Counted from the first letter of the stretch, positions 34,808 to 43,733 are shown. The stretch is 64,000 nucleotides of DNA from Halorubellus sp034808145 (GCF_034808145.1 NZ_JAXHGM010000001.1:1050619-1114618), one strand, 5' to 3'. Numbers and translations: made by a program. The notes: generated by a model from the letters alone, not told the origin.

Positions 34808-34874
34808 GATACATATAAGGGACCTTGGTCAGCTATAGGGAATATCTAGTCCTATAATTCCGCCACGCTTAACC
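34808..34874 (+). promoter_or_regulatory. Promoter region of glutamate dehydrogenase 2
   Basis: GCTTAACC at 34867-34874 lies 25-32 bases before the ATG at 34899 and would suit a leaderless transcript. Upstream are three AT-rich blocks, ATACATATAAGG (34809-34820), GGAATATCT (34839-34847) and CCTATAATTCC (34851-34861), unusual in this GC-rich sequence and possibly extra promoters or regulator sites. Confidence 0.45.
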
Positions 34875-34898
34875 CGAGGCTGCGAGTTTCTTCAAACG

Positions 34899-36155
34899 AT
34901 GTCCCAAGAAGCGAACCCCTTCGAGAGCCTGCAGGAGCAGATCGACGACGCGGCGGCGTACATCGACGCCGACGACGACGTCATCGACCGCCTGAAGCAC
35001 CCGGAACGCGTCCTCGAGACGAACCTCACCATCGACATGGACGACGGGACGACGGGACGCTTCAAAGCGTTCCGGTCGCAGTTCAACGGCGACCGCGGCC
35101 CGTACAAGGGCGGTATCCGCTACCACCCGGGCGTCAACCGCGACGAGGTCAAGGCGCTCTCCGGCTGGATGGTCTACAAGTGCGCGACCGTCGGCATCCC
35201 CTACGGTGGCGGGAAGGGCGGTATCGTCATCGACCCGAGCGAGTACTCCGCGGACGAGGTCGAGCGCGTCACGCGAGCGTTCGCGAAGGAACTCCGCCCC
35301 TTCGTCGGCGAGGACGAGGACATCCCCGCGCCCGACGTGAACACGGGCCAGCGCGAGATGAACTGGATCAAGGACACGTACGAGACGCTCGAAGGGAAGA
35401 CCGAACCGGGCGTCGTCACCGGGAAGGCCATCGAGTCCGGCGGGAGCGAGGGCCGCGTCGAGGCGACCGGGCGCTCGACGATGCTCGCGGCGCGCGAGGT
35501 CTTCGACTACCTCGACCGCGACATCAGCGAAGCGACCGTCGCCGTGCAGGGGTACGGGAACGCCGGCTGGATCGCCGCGAACCTCATCGACGACCTCGGC
35601 GCTGACGTCGTCGCCGTCTCCGACTCCTCGGGCGCCATCCACAAGGCCGATGGCTTCGACCCCGTCGCAGTCAAGGACTTCAAGCGCGAGACCGGCTCGG
35701 TATCGGGGTACGAGGACGCCGACGAGGAGTTCACGAACGAGGACCTCCTGACGATGGACGTCGACCTCCTCGTCCCCGCCGCCCTCGAGAACGCCATCGA
35801 CGAGGACCTCGCCCGCGACGTCTCCGCGGACGTCATCGTCGAGGCCGCGAACGGCCCGCTGACGCCTGACGCCGACGACGTCCTCACCGAGCGCGACGTC
35901 CACGTCGTCCCGGACATCCTCGCGAACGCCGGCGGCGTCACCGTCAGCTACTTCGAGTGGGTCCAGAACCGCCAGCGCTTCTACTGGGACGAGGACCGCG
36001 TCAACGACGAACTGGAGACCATCATCGTCGACGCGTTCGACCGCATGACCGACGCCTACGAGTCCTTCGACACGCCGAACCTCCGAACGGCGTGCTACGT
36101 CAACGCCATCCAGCGCGTCCTCAGCGCCTACGACGACGCCGGCAACTGGCCCTGA
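34899..36155 (+). CDS. gdhA: Glutamate dehydrogenase, copy 2
   Basis: A 418-residue paralogue of the enzyme at 32219. GPYKGGIRYHPGV and GIPYGGGKGGIVIDP hold the substrate-binding and catalytic lysines; DIPAPDVNTGQREMNW carries the active-site Asp; the coenzyme motif is VAVQGYGNAGWIAANL. The C-terminal ILANAGGVTVSYFEWVQNRQRFYW is conserved. ATG at 34899 gives MSQEANPFESLQEQIDDAAAYI, the usual haloarchaeal start. The copies are only about 1.4 kb apart and differ in sequence enough to suggest an old duplication. Confidence 0.95.
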   Translation: MSQEANPFESLQEQIDDAAAYIDADDDVIDRLKHPERVLETNLTIDMDDGTTGRFKAFRSQFNGDRGPYKGGIRYHPGVNRDEVKALSGWMVYKCATVGIPYGGGKGGIVIDPSEYSADEVERVTRAFAKELRPFVGEDEDIPAPDVNTGQREMNWIKDTYETLEGKTEPGVVTGKAIESGGSEGRVEATGRSTMLAAREVFDYLDRDISEATVAVQGYGNAGWIAANLIDDLGADVVAVSDSSGAIHKADGFDPVAVKDFKRETGSVSGYEDADEEFTNEDLLTMDVDLLVPAALENAIDEDLARDVSADVIVEAANGPLTPDADDVLTERDVHVVPDILANAGGVTVSYFEWVQNRQRFYWDEDRVNDELETIIVDAFDRMTDAYESFDTPNLRTACYVNAIQRVLSAYDDAGNWP

Positions 36156-36286
36156 CTCGCGGCTCGCTTCTGGGTCTCGCCGTTTCGACCCCTCCACGCC
36201 GAAGCCCCCCAGCCGTCGGCTCGCGGCGCGGGACGCCCCCGGTTCGTCCGCGTGGATTTATCACCGTCCGGCCGTGAGCGTGCAGT

Positions 36287-36667
36287 ATGCCAGCGGACCG
36301 GGACGACGACGCCGACGCGGGCGACGGACTGGACGCCGCGTGGGGCGGGAGCGGCGACGGTGACGGTGGCCCGCCGCCGCGAGCGGACGAGGCAGCAGCG
36401 CAGGCGCGCGCGAACGCCCCGGACGGCGACGAGGAACCGGCGCTCGTCGACCGGATAACCGCCGTGCTCGTCGAGCACAAGCGCGTGTTCACGGCGGCGG
36501 TCCTCCTGTACGGGTTCCTCGTGATGCCGTGGCTCTACGACAACGGCTACGAGGGCTTCGGGCTCGCGGGCGGCGTCGCGATGCTCGGCGGCGTCATCCT
36601 CGTCACCGTCGCGAACGCGCAGGCCGCCCGCGAGAACGTCCAGAACGACGAGCGCCGCGGCTTCTGA
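36287..36667 (+). CDS. Haloarchaeal membrane protein with disordered acidic N-terminus
   Basis: A 126-residue protein: about 50 acidic, Gly/Ala-rich residues, then two hydrophobic segments (FTAAVLLYGFLVMPWLY and GFGLAGGVAMLGGVILVTVANA, about residues 65-110) and a short polar end NDERRGF. It looks like one of the small haloarchaeal-only membrane families; function unknown. Its last seven codons and stop are the first unit of a 38-bp tandem triplication. Confidence 0.65.
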   Translation: MPADRDDDADAGDGLDAAWGGSGDGDGGPPPRADEAAAQARANAPDGDEEPALVDRITAVLVEHKRVFTAAVLLYGFLVMPWLYDNGYEGFGLAGGVAMLGGVILVTVANAQAARENVQNDERRGF

Positions 36668-36758
36668 GAAAAGTCGGTCACGGCGACGAGCGCCGCGGCT
36701 TCTGAGAAAAGTCGGTCACGGCGACGAGCGCCGCGCCTTCTGAGAGAGCCGGTCGCGG
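36646..36758. repeat. 38-bp tandem repeat, three copies, over a gene 3' end
   Basis: Units start at 36646, 36684 and 36722. Units 1 and 2 are identical over 38 bases (CGACGAGCGCCGCGGCTTCT then GAGAAAAGTCGGTCACGG); unit 3 has several changes. Each unit contains the codons for DERRGF or a variant and the TGA stop of the membrane protein gene, so the gene's end is repeated twice downstream. Confidence 0.95.
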
Positions 36759-36765
36759 AGCGACC

Positions 36766-37908
36766 TCAGAGCCCGAGTTCGCGACCGATGACGAGATGCT
36801 GGATCTCGCTCGTTCCCTCACCGATCTCCATGAGCTTCGCGTCCCGCATGAACCGCTGGGGCGCGAAGTCCTCCGTGTAGCCGTAGCCGCCAAGCACCTG
36901 CACGGCCTCCTCGGCGACCTTCCGCGCCGCCTCGCTCGCGTCGAGCTTCGCGAGCGAACTCGACTTCGTCACGGACTCGCCCTGGTCGTACTGCCACGCC
37001 GACTTGTGCGTCAGGAGGCGCGCGCGCTCGACCTGGCGCTCCATGTGCACGACCTTGTCGCGGATGGCGTCGAACTTGCTGATGGGCTTCCCGAACTGCT
37101 CGCGTTCCTTGCTGTAGGACTTCGCGGCCTCGTACGCGCCCTGCGCGAGCCCCGTCGAGATGGCCGCGATGGAGATGCGGCCGCCGTCGAGCGTCTTCAT
37201 CGTCTGCTTCCAGCCCTCCCCCTCCTCGCCGAGCAGGCGGTCCTCCGGCACGCGGACGTCGTCCAGCTGGATCTCGCACGTCGGGCTCGCGTTCAACCCC
37301 ATCTTGTCCCAGACCGTCGACACCTCGAACCCGTCGTCGTTCTCGGGGTCCACGATGAACGTCGAGATACCGTCGTAGCCCGCACCGGGGTCCGTGACGG
37401 CCTTCACGAGCACGGAGTTCGCGACGTTCGCGTTCGTGATGAACTGCTTCGTGCCGTTCAGGACGTACTCGTCGCCGTCCTTCTCAGCCATCGTGTCCAT
37501 GTCGCTCGCGTCGCTCCCACTGGAGGGCTCGGTGAGCGCCCACGCGCCCATCTCGTCGCCGGACGCGAGCGGCTCCAGCCACTCCTCCTTCTGCGCGTCC
37601 GTCCCGAACAGCTCCAGGGGCTTGCTCGCGAGCGAGGTGTGTGCGACGTAGGACAGCGCGACCGACCCGGAGACGCGCCCGAGCTCCTCCGCGACGACCG
37701 CGTACATGAGCGTGTCGCCGCCGAGCCCGCCGTACTCCTCGCTGATGGGGACGCCCATCACGTCGAGGTCCGCGAGCTGGTCGAAGACCTCCTCGGGGAA
37801 CCGATGCTCGTCCTCGATCTCCTGAGCGATCGGTTCGATCTCCTCGTCGCAGAACCGCCGTACCTCCTCCTGTATCATCTGGTGCTCGGTCGGCAGGTCG
37901 AAGTCCAT
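36766..37908 (-). CDS. Acyl-CoA dehydrogenase
   Basis: A 380-residue FAD-dependent dehydrogenase of beta-oxidation or branched-chain degradation. WALTEPSSGSDASDMDT and FITNANVA bind FAD/substrate; SIAAISTGLAQGAYEAAKSYSKEREQFGKPISKF and the C-terminal VQVLGGYGYTEDFAPQRFMRDAKLMEIGEGTSEIQHLVIGREL are the PROSITE-type signatures. The acidic residue within the last helix region (the position differs among subfamilies) would be the catalytic base; chain-length specificity is open. ATG at 37908 gives MDFDLPTEHQMIQEEVRRF. Confidence 0.93.
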   Translation of the reverse strand: MDFDLPTEHQMIQEEVRRFCDEEIEPIAQEIEDEHRFPEEVFDQLADLDVMGVPISEEYGGLGGDTLMYAVVAEELGRVSGSVALSYVAHTSLASKPLELFGTDAQKEEWLEPLASGDEMGAWALTEPSSGSDASDMDTMAEKDGDEYVLNGTKQFITNANVANSVLVKAVTDPGAGYDGISTFIVDPENDDGFEVSTVWDKMGLNASPTCEIQLDDVRVPEDRLLGEEGEGWKQTMKTLDGGRISIAAISTGLAQGAYEAAKSYSKEREQFGKPISKFDAIRDKVVHMERQVERARLLTHKSAWQYDQGESVTKSSSLAKLDASEAARKVAEEAVQVLGGYGYTEDFAPQRFMRDAKLMEIGEGTSEIQHLVIGRELGL

Positions 37909-38077
37909 ACGCGAAACTTGCACAGACCGAAAATAAAGGCTTCTACACTCGGACCTTCCACTCGTCGCCGTCGACGGTCGCGTCCCCGTGGTCGCTGGCG
38001 CCCGAGCTGTCGATGCGAACGGATATCACAGTATCTATCGGCAGAGATGGTATAAATTTTCAGTACCGTTCCGCTTG

Positions 38078-38086
38078 TTTTATTAG
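38078..38086 (+). promoter_or_regulatory. TATA box of the split-nuclease gene
   Basis: TTTTATTAG lies 23-31 bases before the GTG at 38109, right for a leaderless transcript. A second AT-rich box, GGTATAAATTTT (38049-38060), lies farther upstream. Confidence 0.5.
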
Positions 38087-38108
38087 ATTGTGTCCGTGGC
38101 TTCACCGT

Positions 38109-41100
38109 GTGCAACGACGAAACTTCCTCTCGGGGGTCGCTGGCGCAGGGGTCGCCAGCGGACTCGGGGTACTGGGCACAGACCAGGCGAGAGCGCTCGC
38201 CGCGACCGTCGACCCGCTCGCGTTCGACTCCACGGCGAGTCTCCTGAACGCCGACGGCGAACCGCTCACCGACGCGTCCCTGGTTCCCGTGTGGGCGGAA
38301 CCGACCGCGTCGAACGCGGACTCGGACGGGAACGGTGACGCGACGACGTACCCCGAGGGCACCGACGTGCCGCTCGTCGCCGTCGACGCGTCGAGCGCCG
38401 GGACGGTCGTCGGCCTCGGTTGTCCGTTCGTCCCGAACGACACGGACTTCGGCGCCGGGAACGAGGAGTTCCTCCTGAACGCCCTCGACGAGACCGTCGG
38501 CTCGGGCACCGTCCTCTGGGACGACGGCCACGGCCAGTTCTACCAGCTCGACTCCAGCGGGAACGGGGGGAACGGTCCCGGGTTCGCGCAGTTCGAGGCG
38601 TACGCCGAACGCAACGGCTACAGCCTGGAGTCGACGACGGACGTCGCCGCGGACCTCCCGGACGCGGACGCGCTCGTCGTCACGCCACCCAGCGAGGCGT
38701 TCACGGACGCCGAGGAGGCCGCGCTCGCGGAGTTCGTCGCCGACGGCGGCGTCGTCTTCCTCGTCTCGCAGTCGGACTTCCGGGACTTCGACCAGACCGC
38801 GAACTCGAACGCGCTCGCCGCGGCCGTCGACGCCGGCTTCCGGTTCAACGACGACCAGGTCGTCGACGAGGAGAACAACGCCGGCGCGGAGTTCGTCCCG
38901 AAGACCGCGAACTTCAACACCGCGGAGTTCGCGGCGTACTTCGAGAACCGACCGGGTATCGACGAGGCGAACGAGCTCGACCCCTCGAAGACGTACACCG
39001 TCGACGTCGTCGGCGTCTCCGACGGCGACACGGTCGACGTCCAGTTCGACGACGGGCGCGTGGAGTCCATCCGCGTGCTCGGCGTCGACACATCCGAGAA
39101 GCGCACGGCCGCGGACGCCGAACGCCCCGAGGAGTGGGAGGGGCTCTCGGACCGCGTCGGCCTCACTGACGTCCAGTTCGGGACGGCCTGTAGCCTCCTG
39201 AACGCCGACGGCGGCCGCCTCACCGACGACTCCGTCGTCGCCGTCTGGGCCGAGGAGTCCGCGACGAACACGGACGCCGACGGGAACGGCGACGCCGTCG
39301 ACTACGGCGATCACGGCGACATCCCGCTGCTCGCCGTCGACGGCAGCGTCGTCGCCGTCGGCTCGATGCTCGTCGACGACGACACTCTCGACTACAACGC
39401 CGACCTCCACAACGAGGAACTGCTGCTGAACGTCTGGGACCAGCAACTCGGTGGGTCGGGGACCGTCCTCTGGGACGAGACGCACAACGAGTACAACGGC
39501 CTCGGCGGGTTCTCGACGTTCGTGGACTACGCCGGCTCGAACGGCTACACGGTCGAGTCGACGACCGACGTCGCCAGCGACCTCTCGAACGCGGACGCGG
39601 TCGTCGTCCCGTCGACGAGCGAGTCCTACGCGGACGCGGAGCTGTCCGCGCTTGCCGAGTTCGCCGCGAACGGCGGGTCCGTGTTCCTCCACGACCGCGC
39701 GGACTACGACGACTACGACGCGACGAGCGACCTGAACGCGGTCGCGAGCGCACTCGACGCGCCGTTCCGGTTCAACGACGACCAGGTCGTCGACGAGTCC
39801 TCGAACACGGGCGCGCCGTTCCGCCCCGTGACGCGCCGCTTCAACCCCGACTTCGACGTGTTCGCGCCCCGCGAGGGCGTTGGCGCGGACCTCGTCGTCG
39901 GCGGCGAGGGCGACCCCGTCTCCCGCCTCGTCTTCGGCGAGGGCGCCGCGCCGCTGCTTTCCGCGAACGGCGAACTGCTCGCGGACGCGGGCACCGTCGC
40001 CGTCTGGGCCGAGTCGTCCGCGGTCGTCCAGGACGGTGACGGGAACGGCGACGCCGTCACGTACCCCGAGGGAACCGACGTCCCGCTCGTCGCGCGCGAC
40101 GGGAACGTCGTCGGGTTCCCCTCGCCGCTCGTCGCCGACGGCTACGACGCCGCGGCCGACAACGAGGAGTTCCTCCTGAACGTCTGGAGCGACGTCGTCG
40201 GCTCCGGGACCGTCCGCTGGGACGAGAGCCACGACCAGTTCTACTCGCTCGACAAGTTCGGCGAGTTCGCCGCGTACGCCGAGGACGCCGGGTTCGAGGT
40301 CGAAGCCGGCTCGTCGATTCCCAGCGACACGAGCGACGCGGACGCGCTCGTCGTCACCTCACCGGGGTCGTTCAGCGAGAGCGAACTGGCCGCGCTCTCG
40401 TCGTTCGTCGACGCGGGCGGTGCGGTCTTCCTGCACGACCAGGACGACTACAACGACTACGACGAGACCGGGAACCTGAACGCCATCGCGGACGCACTCG
40501 GCCTCAGCTTCCGGTTCGGCGACGCGCAGGTCGTCGACGAGGAGAACAACGCCGGCGCGCCGTTCGCGCCCGCGACCACGAACCTGAACGCGAGCGGGTT
40601 CGGCCCCTGGTTCGCGAAGCGCCGGGGCGTCGACGACGTCCAGGACTTCTGGGACGCCGAGTACCCCTACCTCGCGTACCACGCCGAACTCGCGACGCGG
40701 TTCGCCACGGAGAAGCTCGCCGGCGAGACCGTCGACATCTCCTTCGACCCCGCGGGCAGCGAGTTCAACGACGGCGTGAAGGACCCGTTCGGTCGCGTCC
40801 TCGCGTACATCGACTACGACGACGGCTCCGGGAGCCGCGACACGCTCTACAACGAGCGGCTCGTCGAGGAGGGGTACGCGCGCTCGTACGCCTCCAGTCT
40901 CTCGAAGCTCGACGCGTTCCAGACCGCGGAGGACGCTGCTCGCGACGCCGCGAAGGGTATCTGGGCGAACAGCAACCCGAACCTCACGCGGCCGATCCGG
41001 AACGACGGCGTCGAGGAGGTGTACGTCCCGAAGGCGACCGCGGTCGAGACGACGCGCGGACGCCTGAACGGGCCGTTCGCGCCGATACGGGCGAGCCGTG

Positions 41101-42068
41101 ACGCGTCGACGCCGCGCGCGCCGCTCGCCGGCATCGACCCGAACCACAACCTCGCGGTCCTCGGCGGCCTCGTCCTCGACGAGGGCTACGAGCGAGCCGA
41201 AGGGTTCGACGAGGACACGAGCGCGTACGACAACTTCGCGTTCGTCGCGAACCTCCTGGACGGCCTCGGCGACCGCCTCGAAGGGCGCGTGCTCGTCGAG
41301 GGCGGACACGGCCAGTTCAACGCGAGCGGCGGCCTGTCGGCGGAGGACGTCGCGTACTTCCAGCGGTACCTCGAAGGGTTCGATATCGACCTCGCGGGCG
41401 TGAACGACGTCACGGGCGACGCGCTCGACGACGCGCGCGCGATTCTCGTCACCACGCCCCTCGCCGAGTTCACGGACGCGGAACTCGAAGCCCTGTACGC
41501 GTTCGCCGCGGACGGCGGCGCGGTCGTCCTCGCCTCCGGGTCGAACGCGTCGAGCGAGGCGCGCGAGCGCCTGAACGCCATCGCGAGCGCGTTCGGGAGC
41601 TCGCTCCGCCTCTCCGATACGGCCGTCACCGACGGGACGAACAACCTCGCGGGCGACGAGTCGCTCCCGACGACCACGAACTTCGGACCCGACCCGTGGA
41701 ACCTCCGCGAGCCGTTCCACGCGAACGGCGACATGGGCTGCGGGCGCGTCACCACCACCGACAGCATCAGCGGCGAGCTCGCGGGCTGGCACGACGACGA
41801 GTCGTTCACGTACACGACCGACCTGAGCGACCCCTGCCAGGTCGAAATCGCACTCGACGGCCCCTCGAACGCCGACTTCGACCTCTACGTCACGCGGTCG
41901 GGGCATCGCCCCACGACCGCGCAATACGACGCGGCCGGGACGGGCGAATCCAGCACCGAGACCGTCGTCGTCGACGCGGTCACGCCCGAGGGCGAACTCG
42001 GCATCCTCGTCGACGCCTACAGCGGGAGCGGCGAGTACACGCTCACCGTCACCGAGACGGGCGCCTGA
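38109..42068 (+). CDS. Exported 1,319-residue protein with a thermonuclease-type domain split by two inserted modules, plus PPC-like C-terminus
   Basis: GTG start gives VQRRNFLSGVAGAGVASGLG, a Tat signal. Order: module 1 (about 40-290); SNase N-half (about 295-335) with DGDT 305-308, Arg322, Asp327, Thr328, Glu330; module 2 (about 355-590); module 3 (about 607-835); SNase C-half (about 843-952) with Arg896 in FGRVLAY and NERLVEEGYAR; partial module 4 (about 1010-1195); PPC-like beta domain (about 1221-1319, FDLYVT). Modules 1-3 each start with LL(N/S)A(D/N)G, have VWAE, a DxDGNGD calcium-type loop (71-77, 389-395, 642-648), NEE(F/L)LLN, GSGTV.WD and a GATase-like segment ending FRF(N/G)D.QVVDE. 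Counterparts of nuclease residues Arg35, Asp40, Thr41, Glu43 and Arg87 are all present, so a secreted nuclease is plausible if the halves meet. Module roles are unknown. Confidence 0.82.
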   Translation: MQRRNFLSGVAGAGVASGLGVLGTDQARALAATVDPLAFDSTASLLNADGEPLTDASLVPVWAEPTASNADSDGNGDATTYPEGTDVPLVAVDASSAGTVVGLGCPFVPNDTDFGAGNEEFLLNALDETVGSGTVLWDDGHGQFYQLDSSGNGGNGPGFAQFEAYAERNGYSLESTTDVAADLPDADALVVTPPSEAFTDAEEAALAEFVADGGVVFLVSQSDFRDFDQTANSNALAAAVDAGFRFNDDQVVDEENNAGAEFVPKTANFNTAEFAAYFENRPGIDEANELDPSKTYTVDVVGVSDGDTVDVQFDDGRVESIRVLGVDTSEKRTAADAERPEEWEGLSDRVGLTDVQFGTACSLLNADGGRLTDDSVVAVWAEESATNTDADGNGDAVDYGDHGDIPLLAVDGSVVAVGSMLVDDDTLDYNADLHNEELLLNVWDQQLGGSGTVLWDETHNEYNGLGGFSTFVDYAGSNGYTVESTTDVASDLSNADAVVVPSTSESYADAELSALAEFAANGGSVFLHDRADYDDYDATSDLNAVASALDAPFRFNDDQVVDESSNTGAPFRPVTRRFNPDFDVFAPREGVGADLVVGGEGDPVSRLVFGEGAAPLLSANGELLADAGTVAVWAESSAVVQDGDGNGDAVTYPEGTDVPLVARDGNVVGFPSPLVADGYDAAADNEEFLLNVWSDVVGSGTVRWDESHDQFYSLDKFGEFAAYAEDAGFEVEAGSSIPSDTSDADALVVTSPGSFSESELAALSSFVDAGGAVFLHDQDDYNDYDETGNLNAIADALGLSFRFGDAQVVDEENNAGAPFAPATTNLNASGFGPWFAKRRGVDDVQDFWDAEYPYLAYHAELATRFATEKLAGETVDISFDPAGSEFNDGVKDPFGRVLAYIDYDDGSGSRDTLYNERLVEEGYARSYASSLSKLDAFQTAEDAARDAAKGIWANSNPNLTRPIRNDGVEEVYVPKATAVETTRGRLNGPFAPIRASRDASTPRAPLAGIDPNHNLAVLGGLVLDEGYERAEGFDEDTSAYDNFAFVANLLDGLGDRLEGRVLVEGGHGQFNASGGLSAEDVAYFQRYLEGFDIDLAGVNDVTGDALDDARAILVTTPLAEFTDAELEALYAFAADGGAVVLASGSNASSEARERLNAIASAFGSSLRLSDTAVTDGTNNLAGDESLPTTTNFGPDPWNLREPFHANGDMGCGRVTTTDSISGELAGWHDDESFTYTTDLSDPCQVEIALDGPSNADFDLYVTRSGHRPTTAQYDAAGTGESSTETVVVDAVTPEGELGILVDAYSGSGEYTLTVTETGA

Positions 42069-42092
42069 CGCTCGCCGTCGCCTGACGCTCGC
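42063..42092. repeat. 17-bp-period duplication over the stop of the split-nuclease gene
   Basis: GCCTGACGCTCGC occurs at 42063-42075 and 42080-42092. The TGA in the first copy is the stop codon of the preceding gene. Confidence 0.8.
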
Positions 42093-42201
42093 GGACACCC
42101 GGACGGACCTGACCGCTCCTTCTCGGTTCCGGCGCCGACGGTCCCACCATAACGGGGCGGGACGGCGAGGGAGTTTTGACGCGGGGGACCGACGTTCGAC
42201 C

Positions 42202-42999
42202 GTGGCCATCCGCGAGTTCCTCAGGGGGACCGTCGACTGGACGCGACTGGAGGCGGTCGCGCGAGCGGTCGCCGAACGGAACGACCGCGACAGCGTCCGC
42301 GTGGAGTTCCTCGACGCCGACAACTGGCTGTCCACGCCGATGGTCGTCGACGACGAATGGTTCGTGAAGGTCGTCACCCCGCAGAACTCCGTCGTGCACG
42401 CGCTGTTCACCGCCGGCCGGAACCTCGGCGCGTTCACCGCCGGCACCGAGGGGTTCTTCGACCACGTCGGGACGCCGCTCGCGCTCGCCGAACGCGAACT
42501 CGAGGCCGTCGACCGGATGCACGCCGTCGGGCTGAACGTCCCGCGTCCCCTGGACGCGTTCGAGGTGGACGGCCTCGGCGTCCTCGTCCTCGAGTACCTC
42601 CCCGAGTTCCGGACGTTCGACGACCTCACCGACGCCGAGGCTCGCGTGCACGCGACCGACCTGTTCGCGCTCCTCGCGCGGATGCACGACCGGAAGATCG
42701 CGCACGGCGACGTCCGCGGCGAGAACGTCCTCCTCCAGGACGACGAGCTGTACGTCATCGACGCCACCACCGTCCGCGAGGAGGGGTTCGTCGGCGCGCG
42801 CTCGTACGACCTCGCGTGCGCGCTCGCCGAACTCGCCCCGCGGATCGGCGCGCGCGACGCCGTGGCCGCCGCCACGACCGCCTACAGCGTCGCGGACGTC
42901 CTCGCGGCCCGCGAGTTCCTCGACTTCGTCGCCCTCCGCCCCGACCACGACTTCGACGCGAACGCGCTCAAGGGCGAGATAGAGAAGGCAGCGACCTGA
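42202..42999 (+). CDS. RIO/Bud32-like protein kinase
   Basis: A 265-residue small kinase-fold protein. VDDEWFVKVVT holds the presumed ATP-binding Lys, LVLEYLPEFRTFDD is the hinge region, IAHGDVRGENVLLQ is the catalytic loop (Asp, Asn) with His-Gly instead of the usual His-Arg, and YVIDAT replaces the DFG motif, as in RIO and Bud32 kinases. The N-terminal 40 residues have no glycine-rich loop. It starts with GTG at 42202. The gene has no functional link visible to its neighbours. Substrate unknown. Confidence 0.78.
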   Translation: MAIREFLRGTVDWTRLEAVARAVAERNDRDSVRVEFLDADNWLSTPMVVDDEWFVKVVTPQNSVVHALFTAGRNLGAFTAGTEGFFDHVGTPLALAERELEAVDRMHAVGLNVPRPLDAFEVDGLGVLVLEYLPEFRTFDDLTDAEARVHATDLFALLARMHDRKIAHGDVRGENVLLQDDELYVIDATTVREEGFVGARSYDLACALAELAPRIGARDAVAAATTAYSVADVLAAREFLDFVALRPDHDFDANALKGEIEKAAT

Positions 43000-43054
43000 C
43001 CGCGTGCGTCGTGCCTCTCGAAGGGAGCGCTCGGTCGAGCCGGCGCTCCTCGAA

Positions 43055-43567
43055 TCAGCCGTATCCGCCCGAGCACGGCAGGTCGCTCGGGAGCGTCGTC
43101 CCGCCGACGAGCACCGCACCGCACATGTTGGACTGGCCGTGGATGCTGCAGTAGTACTCGTAGACGCCCGCCTCCTCGAACGTGTACGTCGCGGTCCCGC
43201 CGGACTCGACGCTCTCGGACTCGTAGTCCCACGCCGTCGCGTCGTCGCGGAACCGTGCGCTCGTGACGTCGTGTGCGTAGCTGTCCGCGTTCGACCACGT
43301 CACCGTCGCGCCCGCCTCGACCTCGACCGTCCGCGGCGTGAACGACCGGTCCTGCATGACGACCGTCGCGCCGCCGGTCGTCGTCGTCTCCGCCGTCGTC
43401 GACTCGCCGTCCGCCGTCGTCGGTTCCGCCACGGCCGTCGTCGACGCAGTGGTCGTCACCTCGTCCGTGGTCGTCCCGTCGGTGCCACCGCCGTCGCTGA
43501 GACATCCCGCGAGCGCGCCGCCACCGCCGGCCGCCGCCGCGAGGAGGTCTCGTCTGGTCACGGTCAT
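43055..43567 (-). CDS. Halocyanin-type blue copper lipoprotein
   Basis: A 170-residue exported electron carrier. MTVTRRDLLAAAAGGGGALAGCLSDGG is a Tat signal with lipobox LAGC. A 50-residue Thr/Glu-rich linker (about residues 28-72) precedes a cupredoxin domain: FTPRTVEVEAGATVTWSNADSYAHDVTS supplies the first copper His, and YEYYCSIHGQSNMCGAVLV supplies Cys, His and Met of a type 1 site. It should stand on the outer face of the membrane. Start at ATG 43567 by the signal peptide. Convergent with the kinase gene. Confidence 0.93.
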   Translation of the reverse strand: MTVTRRDLLAAAAGGGGALAGCLSDGGGTDGTTTDEVTTTASTTAVAEPTTADGESTTAETTTTGGATVVMQDRSFTPRTVEVEAGATVTWSNADSYAHDVTSARFRDDATAWDYESESVESGGTATYTFEEAGVYEYYCSIHGQSNMCGAVLVGGTTLPSDLPCSGGYG

Positions 43568-43733
43568 CGACCTAGTCGAACGTACGTGTCGCTCACGCAA
43601 ATCCCTTGCCGCATGTTAGCACGGACTGCCGTCGGGCGTCGAGACCCGACCAAGGTCGTGCGGTACTCGCCGGAACCCGACCACGGAAGGGGTGGCTTTT
43701 TGAAGCCGTCCCGCGAAAATTTTGCCGAACACC

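Noticed and set aside
38013..38108. ATG at 38013 as start of the large exported protein
   Set aside because: It would bury the Tat signal RRNFLSG 33 residues inside and add a Cys/Trp-rich leader; the TATA box fits GTG 38109.
40359..42875. 838-codon minus-strand frame across the split-nuclease and kinase genes
   Set aside because: Arg/Ser/Ala/Val-rich antisense shadow that crosses two unrelated plus-strand genes.
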